Of a DNA stretch of 64,000 nucleotides, positions 26,218 through 34,788 are shown piece after piece. Below the pieces are notes generated by a model, which was not told the DNA's origin, ran no database searches, and was given only the letters and a program-made list of their open reading frames with translations. The DNA is from Microbacterium sp. Root61. GTDB taxonomy: Bacteria; Actinomycetota; Actinomycetes; Actinomycetales; Microbacteriaceae. The stretch spans positions 2,169,116-2,233,115 of the forward strand of contig NZ_LMGU01000001.1 of the NCBI RefSeq assembly GCF_001427525.1, read 5' to 3'. The position numbers and the translations under genes were made by a program. Within the stretch, counting starts at the first letter, position 1. Each line of letters begins with the position of its first letter.

Positions 26218-27360
26218 TTACGGCGCGCCGGATTCCGAGGGAACCGGCGAGGGACTCATGTTCGATTCGGGTGGCGAGAGCGACTCGATCGCCTGGCGGA
26301 AAGCGCTGACGGTAGCCGCGTCCACGGCACCTGTCGGCTCGACGCCAAGCTCGATCTGGAACGCCTTCACCGCTTCGGTCAGGGCCGTCGTCCATACGCC
26401 GTCCACCGGTCCGTCCCAGAATCCGAGCAGCTTCAGTGTCTGCTGCACGGCGGCCGTGGTGGCGATCGATTCCTGCGCGGCGGCTCCTCCGAGGGCGAGG
26501 AGCTCGGTCTGGAGGGCGGAGGCGGTCGCGTTGTCGACCGTGCCGGTGACGGGTAAGCCGTTCGCCTCCTGCAACGCCTCGACCGCCGCGACCGTCTCGG
26601 GCCCGTACACACCGTCGACCGCGCCGGCGTAATACCCCGCGGTGGCGAGGTCCTGCTGCAGCGCGGTCGTGTACGCGCTTACGGCCTCCTGCGCCTGCAC
26701 CGTCTGCTCATCGGAGACGCACCCGGCGTCGACGAACAGCCGCAGCCAGGCGAACTCGAGAGCCACCACGGCGCTGTTGAACTGCTCGGATGCGTCGGCC
26801 AAGGGGGTGTCATCGGTGATGGCTCCCTGCGCCGCTGCGAACTCCGACTCGGCCTGGCTGACCCGATCGACGGTGGCCGCCGGCGCCAGAGGAGGTGTGG
26901 TCGGCGGCGGGCTGCCTGCGTCAGTGGGCGGTGCCGAGGTGCCGGCCTTCGCCCGCTCCAGTGCCGCCTGCGCGTCGGTCAGCTCCTGTTGGGCTGTCAC
27001 GACCTGCTGCTGTGCGTCGACGGCGGCCTCCGCACCGTCGAAGGCATCGTCGCGCGGCTGCGTGAGATCGGCGCCGGCTTCCCTGACATCTCCGACGGTG
27101 GGCGCGGTGTCGTGCAGCACGTCCCCGTACCGATCGAGTGCCAGGACGTAGGTCTTGCTCGCCCCGCAGAATGTGTCGGATGCTGCGGTCAGCTGCGCCT
27201 GGGCCTCGGTGAGGGCCTTCTCCTTGGCAGCGACCCTCGCCTCCGCGCGGTCGACGGTGCTGACCTCGCCCGAGCACCCGGCGAGGCCGATCGCCACGAG
27301 GGCTGCGCACATCATGCCCAGGGCACGACGGCGCCGCATCCTGACTGCGTCGATCCTCAT
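26218..27360 (-). CDS. Lipoprotein with two peptidoglycan-binding domains
   Basis: A 380-residue predicted lipoprotein: signal peptide, lipobox IGLAGCSG with Cys near residue 29, a coiled-coil-like Ala/Glu/Gln stretch (AEARVAAKEKALTEAQAQL), a Pro/Thr linker near residue 165, then two PG_binding_1 repeats (about 240-300 with GYYAGAVDGVYGPETVAAV, and 310-365 with GFWDGPVDGVWTTALTEAV). Such domains bind cell wall. GGAGG lies five bases before the ATG at 27360. It lacks a catalytic domain, so it may scaffold or anchor wall enzymes. The coil plus linker would let it span the periplasm-like space to the wall. Confidence 0.83.
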   Translation of the reverse strand: MRIDAVRMRRRRALGMMCAALVAIGLAGCSGEVSTVDRAEARVAAKEKALTEAQAQLTAASDTFCGASKTYVLALDRYGDVLHDTAPTVGDVREAGADLTQPRDDAFDGAEAAVDAQQQVVTAQQELTDAQAALERAKAGTSAPPTDAGSPPPTTPPLAPAATVDRVSQAESEFAAAQGAITDDTPLADASEQFNSAVVALEFAWLRLFVDAGCVSDEQTVQAQEAVSAYTTALQQDLATAGYYAGAVDGVYGPETVAAVEALQEANGLPVTGTVDNATASALQTELLALGGAAAQESIATTAAVQQTLKLLGFWDGPVDGVWTTALTEAVKAFQIELGVEPTGAVDAATVSAFRQAIESLSPPESNMSPSPVPSESGAP

Positions 27361-27495
27361 GCATGCCTCCGATGCCCCGCTCGGTCGTGCGCCCATCATG
27401 GCCCCGCGATGCGCACGACGCCAGATCCCCCGTTGCGCGCGGCGGCCGCCCGGTCCATCACCCGCGTGAACGCGTGCAGCGGGTCCTCGAGCGCC

Positions 27496-27699
27496 TTAGA
27501 TTCGCCGGAACCGTGGCGTCGCTACGGCTCCGACCACGGCCGCCTTCGCAACGGGCGAACGGCCGGGCGTGACCGCCGCACCGACCACGGCGGCCTTCGC
27601 GATCGGGGCCGGTCCCGGCGTGATGGCTGCGCCGACGACGGCCGCCTTCGCAACCGGTGCCCCGATGACTCCTACGCGTCCGACTCGTCTTCCGAGCAT
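27496..27699 (-). CDS. Small repeat protein coupled to the DUF6325 gene
   Basis: A 67-residue protein beginning MLGRRVGRVGVIGAPVAK and made largely of three 17-residue repeats with the core AKAAVVGAA and TPG. One base separates its ATG at 27699 from the DUF6325 stop, so expression is probably coupled. The start resembles short actinobacterial proteins with an RRxGR.G N-terminus and an Ala/Val-rich core, often linked to SHOCT-type partners. The repeats are hydrophobic enough to associate with membrane. Function unknown. Confidence 0.6.
   Translation of the reverse strand: MLGRRVGRVGVIGAPVAKAAVVGAAITPGPAPIAKAAVVGAAVTPGRSPVAKAAVVGAVATPRFRRI
27505..27657. repeat. Three tandem 51-base units inside the small protein gene
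   Basis: Three in-frame units of 51 bases (27505-27555, 27556-27606, 27607-27657) each encode a P(V/I)AKAAVVGA...TPG unit. The shared core on the plus strand reads ACGGCCGCCTTCGC or a close variant. Units have diverged slightly, so the expansion is not brand new. Confidence 0.65.
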
Positions 27700-27700
27700 G

Positions 27701-28159
27701 TCAGGCTCCGATCTGCACAGCGTCGACATCGGCCTCGATCGAGGCGATGATGGCTTCGGCCGAGATGCGGCCGTTGGCGATGGCCCGTCCGCCCGCGCGG
27801 CGTGCCGCGGCCGCGAACGGTCCGCTCCACAGGTTCTCGTAGACGACGACACCGGCCACCGTACCGGGATCCATCGCCGCGGCCAGATGCGCGACGTCGT
27901 CGGCCGCGAGGAGTTCTGCGAGTTCCGCCTCGAGTCGGGCCAGTGGCCCGAGGTCGTCGAGGTCGGTGAGCTCCAGCGCCTCGATCGAGCCATCCGCGTC
28001 CTTGGTGACCACGAGGATGTCGATCACGCGGATGATGCCTGCGTCGACGAGCTTGAGCAGCTCGGCCGCCATCTCACCCGTGAAGTTGGCCTGCTCTGGT
28101 GGAAATTCGACGACGACGTAGTCGACGGGTCCGAGTTCTTCGAACGCGGGATCGGTCAT
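27701..28159 (-). CDS. DUF6325-family protein
   Basis: A 152-residue acidic protein with FEELGPVDYVVVEFPP near the N-terminus and AMDPGTVAGVVVYENLWSGP in the second half. That pattern is found in actinobacterial DUF6325 proteins, usually next to a small membrane-associated partner as here. A biochemical role is not known to me. Start is the ATG at 28159, followed immediately by the coupled small repeat gene. It is divergent from the LuxR-type regulator with a 143-base gap, so that regulator may control it. Confidence 0.75.
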   Translation of the reverse strand: MTDPAFEELGPVDYVVVEFPPEQANFTGEMAAELLKLVDAGIIRVIDILVVTKDADGSIEALELTDLDDLGPLARLEAELAELLAADDVAHLAAAMDPGTVAGVVVYENLWSGPFAAAARRAGGRAIANGRISAEAIIASIEADVDAVQIGA

Positions 28160-28302
28160 GGGACTCCCCTTCTCTGGAACGCTCACGCTATGAGCCCTGC
28201 GGTTCGGGTGACTCACCCACCGCGGATGATCTTCGGCGCCGGCCGCTTCCGGCACCCCATCCGCGCGCCACAGTGACAGCGATCGGCCCAGCGCCGGTCC
28301 AG

Positions 28303-31032
28303 ATGCGCCAAACTGCTCACGTGTCCACCGTTCGTGCCGTCATCGGCCGCCACCCCGAGCTTCAGCGGTTCGATGAGATGTGCGCGCGATCGAGCGCGGG
28401 CGGGTCGGCGCTGCTGATCGAAGGCGATCCCGGTGTCGGCAAGACGGCACTGGTCGACGAGTACGAACACCGCGCACAGGAGTCGGGCATGAGAGTGCTC
28501 CGCACCTCCGGCACCTCCGACGAGTCTGCGGCCCCGTTCTCCGGGCTGCACCTTCTGCTTCATCCGCTCCGCGCGCGGATCTCCGAGCTGCCGGAGCCGC
28601 AGCGAGATGCCCTCGAGATCGCGTTCGGGGTGCGATCGGGCGAACCGCCGACCACCTTCCTCGCCGGCGTCGCGACGCTGACACTCCTCTCCGACGCCTC
28701 TCGCGCGCACCCCCTGCTCGTGATCGGGGAGGATCTGCATTGGCTGGACCCCGCCTCGCGACAGACGCTGCTGATGGTGGCACGGCGGGTCTCATCGGAC
28801 CCTCTGGTCGTGGTGATGACGGCCCGCGGCAGTCATGACACGATCGAAGGGGAGCCGATCGAACGCCTCCGCCTCGAACCTCTCAGCTTCATCGACGCCA
28901 ACGCGCTGCTGGATTCCAGGCCCGACAAGCCGAGCGGCACGGAGCGGCGCATGCTGCTCGAACTGTCCGACGGCAATCCTCTCGCCCTGGTGGAGCTGCC
29001 CATCGCCGACCTCGGCGTGGCCGATCTCGATGTCGTTCCTCTGACGCACCGGCTCGAGCTCGCATTCGCCGGACGATACGCGGAGCTTCCGTTCGCGGCG
29101 CGCCTCGGGGTGCTGGCTGCGGCGCTGGGGTGCGACTCGATCGATGACACGACGACGGCGATCATTCGGGTGATCGACGACCCACCCACGCGGGAGTGGG
29201 TCGGGACCGCCGCCGCGGCAGGGCTGATCGAACCGGCACAGGGACGCATCGGCTTCCGCCATCCGCTCGTGCGATCGGCAGTGGTCAGCGCGGCGGATCC
29301 GCAGGAACGATCGCGCATCCTGGGGTCGCTCATCGACACGATCGCCGACCCCGTACGCACCGTGTGGTGGCGTGCCGATCTGCAGACCGGTACGGCCCCC
29401 GACCTCGCTGCAGAACTGGGGCGCATCGGCGAGGTCGCCCTCGCCGCGGGCGACGCCGCGTTGGCGCTGCGCGCCCTCCGTCGCGCGGCCGACCTGACCC
29501 CGCCGTCCCCGATGCGCCCGGAGCGGCTCCTGCTCGCGGCCGATGCCGCTGCACGCGCAGGCGCCCACCGCACCGCGTTCGGACTCCTCAGGGAGGCGGA
29601 TGCCGAGACCGAGGATTCCCGCGTTCGCGCTCGCGCGGCCTGGATGCGCGAACTGCTCCCGGTCGAGGAATCGGCGCTCGCGCGCGGCGATCTCAGACCG
29701 GCCACCGCGGCCATCGAGAGCATGCGTCACGCGGGGGACGCGGATGCCGCACTCAATGCCCTCCTTCACCTCGCCTCGATCGCCTGGGACCACTCCACCC
29801 ACAGCGATCCCGGACTTGTCATCTCCCAGGCGGCGCTCGCCTTCGACCTCGACCCCGACGAACCGCGGGCGCTCCTCCTGGCGGCGGTCACGGACCCGGC
29901 GGGGCGAGGCGACGAGGTGATCGCGCGCATCCGCGATCGGGTCGTCATCGACCCTGCTGACACGCAGGGTGCCTGGTATCTCGGCTACGCCCTCAACCTG
30001 TGTGGAGAAATCGGCCCATCAGCCGACTATCTGCAACGCGCGGTCGACGGCTTCCGAACGCACGGCGACCGGGCGCTCCTGCCCCACGCACTGATGGGTC
30101 TGTCTTGGATCTGTTTCCTGCAGGGACGGTTCGAACGAGGGCGTGCCTGCATAGACGAGTGCATCACCATCGCCATCGACGCAGAGGATCCGGGGCTCGC
30201 GGCAGCGGCGCGCACGGCCCTCGCCTGGTACGACGCGTTGGACGGCGCCGCACCCGACCGCGGCTCCATCGCGGGCTCGTCCCCCCTCGCGGCGCTGGTG
30301 CTCGACGCCCAGTCGCCGCGCGCGACACTCGTCTTCGCCGAAGGGTGCGCCGCGCTCGTCACCGGGCGTCCGCGCGAGGCCGAACGCGTGCTGCAGCGTC
30401 TGGCGGATCCGGCTGACCGCGTCTACAACCTGATGTTCCGGATCGTCTCGCTGCCCGACCTGGTCGAGTCGGCGATACTGCTGGAGGACCGACCGCTGGC
30501 GGAAGAGCAGGTCGCGGCGCTGGCCGAGCTCCACGAGGGCTGGCATGCGCCGGTGCTCACGGCCGCGCTCGAGTACTCCCGCATCGTGCTGTGCGACGAT
30601 GCCCGCCTCGACGAGGCATCCGCGGCGATCGACCGCCGCCCGATCGCCGTGCCGTTCCTTCACGCCCGGGCACATCTGCACCTCGGTACGCGTCTACGGC
30701 GGATGCGGCGAACGGCGGACAGCCGGATCCACCTGCACACCGCGCTCACGCTCTTCGAAGAGTTCCCCGCCGTCAAGTGGGCCGAGCGAGCAAGGGAGGA
30801 GCTTCGCGCTTCCGGCGAGCGTCTGACGGATGCCGCACCGTCCGGGAGCCACGTGCTCACTCCGCAGGAGCTCCGCGTGGCCGAGCTCGCAGCCGACGGA
30901 CTCAGCAACCGTGAGATCGCAGAGCGGCTATTCCTGTCGCCGCGCACGATCGGGGCCCATCTCTACACGGCGTTCCGCAAGCTCGGCATCACTGCGCGGG
31001 AGCAGCTCGGCCGAGCGCTCGAGTCCGACTGA
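28303..31032 (+). CDS. LuxR-family large ATPase regulator (LAL type)
   Basis: A protein of about 909 residues. An N-terminal AAA-type ATPase domain has Walker A GDPGVGKTALV (about residues 41-51) and Walker B-like LLVIGEDLHWLD. A long helical TPR-like middle region follows, and the C-terminal LuxR helix-turn-helix reads LTPQELRVAELAADGLSNRE. LAL proteins are ATP-dependent, often inducer-binding activators in Actinobacteria. Start is uncertain: ATG 28303 (used) or GTG 28321, neither with a clear ribosome site. Divergent from the DUF6325 pair; its stop is nine bases from the stop of a convergent hydrolase. Confidence 0.87.
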   Translation: MRQTAHVSTVRAVIGRHPELQRFDEMCARSSAGGSALLIEGDPGVGKTALVDEYEHRAQESGMRVLRTSGTSDESAAPFSGLHLLLHPLRARISELPEPQRDALEIAFGVRSGEPPTTFLAGVATLTLLSDASRAHPLLVIGEDLHWLDPASRQTLLMVARRVSSDPLVVVMTARGSHDTIEGEPIERLRLEPLSFIDANALLDSRPDKPSGTERRMLLELSDGNPLALVELPIADLGVADLDVVPLTHRLELAFAGRYAELPFAARLGVLAAALGCDSIDDTTTAIIRVIDDPPTREWVGTAAAAGLIEPAQGRIGFRHPLVRSAVVSAADPQERSRILGSLIDTIADPVRTVWWRADLQTGTAPDLAAELGRIGEVALAAGDAALALRALRRAADLTPPSPMRPERLLLAADAAARAGAHRTAFGLLREADAETEDSRVRARAAWMRELLPVEESALARGDLRPATAAIESMRHAGDADAALNALLHLASIAWDHSTHSDPGLVISQAALAFDLDPDEPRALLLAAVTDPAGRGDEVIARIRDRVVIDPADTQGAWYLGYALNLCGEIGPSADYLQRAVDGFRTHGDRALLPHALMGLSWICFLQGRFERGRACIDECITIAIDAEDPGLAAAARTALAWYDALDGAAPDRGSIAGSSPLAALVLDAQSPRATLVFAEGCAALVTGRPREAERVLQRLADPADRVYNLMFRIVSLPDLVESAILLEDRPLAEEQVAALAELHEGWHAPVLTAALEYSRIVLCDDARLDEASAAIDRRPIAVPFLHARAHLHLGTRLRRMRRTADSRIHLHTALTLFEEFPAVKWAERAREELRASGERLTDAAPSGSHVLTPQELRVAELAADGLSNREIAERLFLSPRTIGAHLYTAFRKLGITAREQLGRALESD

Positions 31033-31040
31033 CGTCGCCG

Positions 31041-31901
31041 TCAGGCCGGGACCGCCTGCGCGTCGACGCGGTCGAGGAACTCGAGCGCGGTCTGGGCGAC
31101 TTCGGCCCAGCCGTGATCGATCGTGAGGGAGTGGCCGCGATTCGGCATGACCACCAGCTCGGTGAGACCGGGGTTCTTCGACTGGATCTTGAACGCCTGC
31201 TCGGTGGGCTTGAGCGGCACCGTGTGGTCGACCTCGCCACCGATGATCAGGAGCGGTCCTCGATCCGGGTTCTTCGAATCGACCTTCGTCTCGCTGAAGG
31301 GATTGAGGTTGGCGGTCACGACCTGGAAGATCGGGTTCCCCGCCGCCGCGACGTGGAACTCCTCATACAGCGCCCGCGCTTCGTCCTCGTCCAGAGCATT
31401 CGCCCAGCCATACGAGAACTCCTCGAACGACAGCGTCACACCGTGCTTCAGGCTGGTGCCGGGGTGCGAGACGATGGGCGCGGACGACTTGAGGGACGAG
31501 ACGGGCACCGCCAGCACGCCCTGGAAGGGCGCCGGATCGACCGCGACGGTCGCGACAGATGCTCCGACTCCGGCGATCTTCTGAGCGATCAGTCCGCCGA
31601 ACGAGTGGCCGACGACGGCAGGCTTGGTGGTGAGCGCCGCGATCGCGTCGAGATAGTGATCGGTCACTTCCTGAACCATCTTCTCGGCGAACGCGTCAGG
31701 ATTCGCCCGCGCGTCCTCGATCGACTCGGGATCATCGGGCCATCCCGGCGCGATCGTCGTGAATCCGGCTTCCTCGAAGCGGGCGCGCCAGCGGTCCCAG
31801 CTGCTGGAGAGCAGCCAGAGCCCGTGGACGAAGACGACGGGGCGCAGTCCCGATTGGTTGGCTCGTTCGACTTCGGCGAGTTCGTGAGCGGTAAGCGACA
31901 T
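31041..31901 (-). CDS. Alpha/beta hydrolase (lipase/esterase-like)
   Basis: A 286-residue hydrolase. The strand after VVFVHGLWLLSSSWDRW is the usual oxyanion region, the nucleophile elbow VGHSFGGL places the serine near residue 100, a likely acid is in GGEVDHTVP and the histidine in NRGHSLTIDHGW. It resembles the non-heme chloroperoxidase-like or cutinase-type alpha/beta hydrolases annotated generally as alpha/beta hydrolase. AGGAG seven bases before the ATG supports the start. No signal peptide. Single gene by spacing; role unknown. Confidence 0.83.
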   Translation of the reverse strand: MSLTAHELAEVERANQSGLRPVVFVHGLWLLSSSWDRWRARFEEAGFTTIAPGWPDDPESIEDARANPDAFAEKMVQEVTDHYLDAIAALTTKPAVVGHSFGGLIAQKIAGVGASVATVAVDPAPFQGVLAVPVSSLKSSAPIVSHPGTSLKHGVTLSFEEFSYGWANALDEDEARALYEEFHVAAAGNPIFQVVTANLNPFSETKVDSKNPDRGPLLIIGGEVDHTVPLKPTEQAFKIQSKNPGLTELVVMPNRGHSLTIDHGWAEVAQTALEFLDRVDAQAVPA

Positions 31902-32061
31902 GGGGGTCTCCTCATCCTGGATGAACACGACCCAGCGTCCTCCGCACGCGAAGCCGCGACATCCGTCGCCCGTACCTAGATTGGCGTGCGGTGCGCGCTA
32001 ACTCCGTCCATATCGGGCGGATGCCGAGGCGCGGAGACCGGCGCGAGCGTACGGTCGTGGC

Positions 32062-32835
32062 ATGGATCTGACACTGAGTGGAAGCGTCGCGGTAGTGACC
32101 GGCGCGAGTCGAGGCATCGGCGTGGCGGTGACCCGTTCACTGTTGCGCGAAGGGTGCAAGGTGATCGGGATCGCGCGCGGGTCGATGCCAGAGGATGAGG
32201 ATCTTCGGAATCACGCCGGCTTCTCCTACCTGCGCGCGGATCTCTCGGACCTGGACGCGATCGAGGCTCTTGCTGCGGTACTCCCGGGCCGCATCGACGT
32301 GCTCGTGAACAATGTCGGATCTGCACCGCCGCGTCCGGGCGGATTCGGCAGCATCGCGGATCGGGATTGGCTCAGCACGCTCACACTGAATCTGCTCGCG
32401 GCGGTTCGAATGACCCGCACCGTCCTGCCGCGTATTCCTCCCGGAGGTGCCGTCGTGAATGTCGCTTCGGAGAACTCGAAGCTCGCGGACCCTCTGGTGA
32501 TGGACTACAGCGCGGCCAAGGCCGGCCTGCTGAGCTTCACGAAGTCCCTGTCGAAGGAGCTCGGACCGAAGGGCGTGCGAGTGAACTCCATCAGTCCGGG
32601 TCCGGTGGCGACGGATCTGTGGCTCGGCGCCGGGGGCGTCGCCGAGCAGGTCGCGGCCGCGACCGGCGGGCGCGCGGAGCAGGTGCGCGCCGGAGCCGAG
32701 AGCGCGATGCCGACAGGCCGCTTCACCCGCCCCGAAGAAGTCGCTGACCTCATCGCCGTCCTGGCCAGTCCGCGATTCGGGAACGTGACAGGGTCCGACT
32801 TCGTCATCGACGGCGGGATGCGCCCCACGATCTGA
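32062..32835 (+). CDS. SDR-family oxidoreductase
   Basis: A 257-residue classical SDR with VVTGASRGIG, LVNNVGS in place of NNAG, catalytic serine in VNVASENSK, YSAAKAG and the C-terminal VTGSDFVIDGG. The LVNNVGS variant and the SENSK segment are typical of SDRs annotated as 3-oxoacyl-ACP reductase-like or levodione reductase-like. There is no operon partner on this strand. Substrate is not visible. Confidence 0.87.
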   Translation: MDLTLSGSVAVVTGASRGIGVAVTRSLLREGCKVIGIARGSMPEDEDLRNHAGFSYLRADLSDLDAIEALAAVLPGRIDVLVNNVGSAPPRPGGFGSIADRDWLSTLTLNLLAAVRMTRTVLPRIPPGGAVVNVASENSKLADPLVMDYSAAKAGLLSFTKSLSKELGPKGVRVNSISPGPVATDLWLGAGGVAEQVAAATGGRAEQVRAGAESAMPTGRFTRPEEVADLIAVLASPRFGNVTGSDFVIDGGMRPTI

Positions 32836-32845
32836 GTCCGCCGGA

Positions 32846-32905
32846 TCAGTGCCGAGGGAGGCCGGCGCACACCATCTCGGTCGTGGCCAGAGTGTCGTAG
32901 CTGAG
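32846..32905 (-). pseudogene. Duplicated fragment of the multi-pass membrane protein gene
   Basis: On the minus strand the sequence encodes LSYDTLATTEMVCAGL followed by RH and a stop. It nearly copies LSYYTLATHEMVCAGL from the C-terminal part of the membrane protein at 34789-36072. At DNA level roughly 43 of 49 bases agree with 34913-34961. Only about 60 bases are recognisable and no start exists. It lies just downstream of metS, suggesting past tandem duplication and deletion. Confidence 0.6.
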
Positions 32906-32938
32906 GGTCGGGCATCGACCCGCACGCTGCCTACCGGA

Positions 32939-33073
32939 TCACAGCTCGACCGGAGGCGCCGGCTCCGTCTCGGCGACCTCGGGGTGACGGGCGAGGTTGA
33001 TGATCGCGGCCACCAGTCCACCCCACACGGTGACCATGGCGATGATCATCATGACGATTGCTGTCGTGGTCAT
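32939..33073 (-). CDS. metS: Methionine/alanine importer small subunit MetS
   Basis: A 44-residue single-span protein: MTTTAIVMMIIAMVTVWGG starts a helix that continues into GLVAAIINLARHPE, followed by an acidic tail ETEPAPPVEL. This is the MetS small-subunit pattern that accompanies NSS transporter MetP in Corynebacterium glutamicum. The ATG overlaps the metP stop as ATGA (33070-33073), as expected for an obligate pair. MetS is required for MetP function there. It is too short for most gene finders. Confidence 0.87.
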   Translation of the reverse strand: MTTTAIVMMIIAMVTVWGGLVAAIINLARHPEVAETEPAPPVEL

Positions 33074-34692
33074 GAACGTGCTCCGCTCTCCGTCGCCGCG
33101 GGCAGGTGGACTGCGCCGGTCTCGGGGTCGGGATCGTATTGCTCATCGAGAAGGAACTCGTCGTACTCGGGGTCGTCCTTCGCATGCGACCGGGCACTCC
33201 ACGGCAGCAGGGACAGCAGGATCGCGAGCACCACGAGGGCGACCACCATCCCCCAGCCGAAGATTGCGACGAACCAGACCGGGTAGCCGCTGTACGGCTC
33301 AGAGATCTTCGATACGAGCTCGCTGATGAACAGATAGCCGAGCACGATCGGGGCGAGCACCGCGAGCAGCAGTCTCCACAGGATGCCGACGCGGAAACTC
33401 GATCGAGTGTTGAGGTGGATCTGCAGCGCGGGCAGCTTGTGCAGGATCCAGGCGACGACGACGATGGCCACGAGCGCGACCGCCATGATGCCGAACGCGT
33501 TGACGAAGGCATCCGCCGTATCGAGCACGGTCAGGGCGGTGGTCGTCGAGAACAGGGCGATCGAGACGATCGCGAGCGGAATCGACACTGTGAGCGTCGT
33601 GCGGATACGCGCCCACCCGAGCTTGTCCTGCAAAGCCGCCACGATCACTTCGAGAATGGAGATGAGCGAGGTGATGCCGGCGAAGACCAGCGCCCCGAAG
33701 AACAGCACGCCGATGATCGATCCGCCTGTGGCCTGGGAGACGATCGTGGGGAACGCGATGAACGCGAGGCCGATGCCGGATGTCGCCACCCCTGACACCT
33801 CGGTGCCCTGCGCGTGGGCCATGAAGCCGAGCGCGGCGAAGACACCGATGCCCGCCAGGATCTCGAAACCCGAGTTGGCGAAGGCTACGACCAGGCCCGA
33901 ACCGGTGAGGTCGGTCTTGCGCTTGAGGTACGACGCGTAGGTCACCATGATGCCGAACGCGACGGACAGCGAGAAGAAGATGTGCCCATATGCCGACGCC
34001 CACACGGCGGGGTCGGCGAGCGCCTCCCAGTTCGGCGTGAAGAACGCGTTGAGCCCGTCCATCGCGCCGGGAAGGAACAGAGCCTGCACCACGAGGATCG
34101 CGAACATGACGGTCAGAAGCGGCATGAGCACCAGATTCGCGCGGCCGATGCCCCGTTTGACCCCCAGCGCCATGATCCCGATCACGACGACCCAGACCGC
34201 GACCAGAGGAAGGCCGACCTGAGGCAGGAACGTCGTCGAAAGGCCGCCTTCGGCGACATCCGCCGTCTGAAGGAAATCGCCGAGGAAGAACTCCTGCTCT
34301 TTGCCCGGCCCCCAGGCGAGCTGCGCCGAGAACCAGGTGTACATGCCGGCCCACGCGATGATGACCGCGTAGTACACCGCGATCACGACGCAAATCAGTA
34401 CCTGCCACCATCCGAGCGCCTCGGCTGCCGGATGCATGCGACGGAACGCGAGGGGCGCGGATCCCCGGAAGCGGTGACCGATCGCGTAGTCCAGGAACAG
34501 CAACGGGATGCCTGCCGTCAGCAGCGCGCACAGGTAGGGGATGAGGAAGGCGCCGCCCCCACCCTCGTACGCGACGTAGGGGAACCGCCAAATGTTCCCG
34601 AGGCCCACGGCGGAACCGATCGCCGAAAGGATGAACACGTTCCGCGAGCCGAATGCCTCGCGTTTGTGGGTCTGCATCGTTGCGGTCGCCAT
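33070..34692 (-). CDS. metP: NSS-family sodium-dependent methionine/alanine importer MetP
   Basis: A 540-residue neurotransmitter:sodium symporter-family protein with about 12 helices. The signature SAIGSAVGLGNIWRFPY in helix 1 carries the sodium and substrate site; a long acidic tail (DDPEYDEFLLDEQYDPDPE) ends the protein. Linkage with MetS by a 4-base overlap identifies it as MetP-type, which in C. glutamicum imports methionine and alanine with sodium. GTAGGG lies about nine bases before the ATG. No SAM riboswitch or methionine-repressor box is evident in the 96-base upstream gap. Confidence 0.88.
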   Translation of the reverse strand: MATATMQTHKREAFGSRNVFILSAIGSAVGLGNIWRFPYVAYEGGGGAFLIPYLCALLTAGIPLLFLDYAIGHRFRGSAPLAFRRMHPAAEALGWWQVLICVVIAVYYAVIIAWAGMYTWFSAQLAWGPGKEQEFFLGDFLQTADVAEGGLSTTFLPQVGLPLVAVWVVVIGIMALGVKRGIGRANLVLMPLLTVMFAILVVQALFLPGAMDGLNAFFTPNWEALADPAVWASAYGHIFFSLSVAFGIMVTYASYLKRKTDLTGSGLVVAFANSGFEILAGIGVFAALGFMAHAQGTEVSGVATSGIGLAFIAFPTIVSQATGGSIIGVLFFGALVFAGITSLISILEVIVAALQDKLGWARIRTTLTVSIPLAIVSIALFSTTTALTVLDTADAFVNAFGIMAVALVAIVVVAWILHKLPALQIHLNTRSSFRVGILWRLLLAVLAPIVLGYLFISELVSKISEPYSGYPVWFVAIFGWGMVVALVVLAILLSLLPWSARSHAKDDPEYDEFLLDEQYDPDPETGAVHLPAATESGARS

Positions 34693-34788
34693 GCCGCGAC
34701 CCTACCCGGGCGCGACGGAAATGTCAGGGCGGCGAGCCCTTCGCCGGAGGAACCGCCGCGCAGCCGACGAACGCTCCCCGACGGCAGG

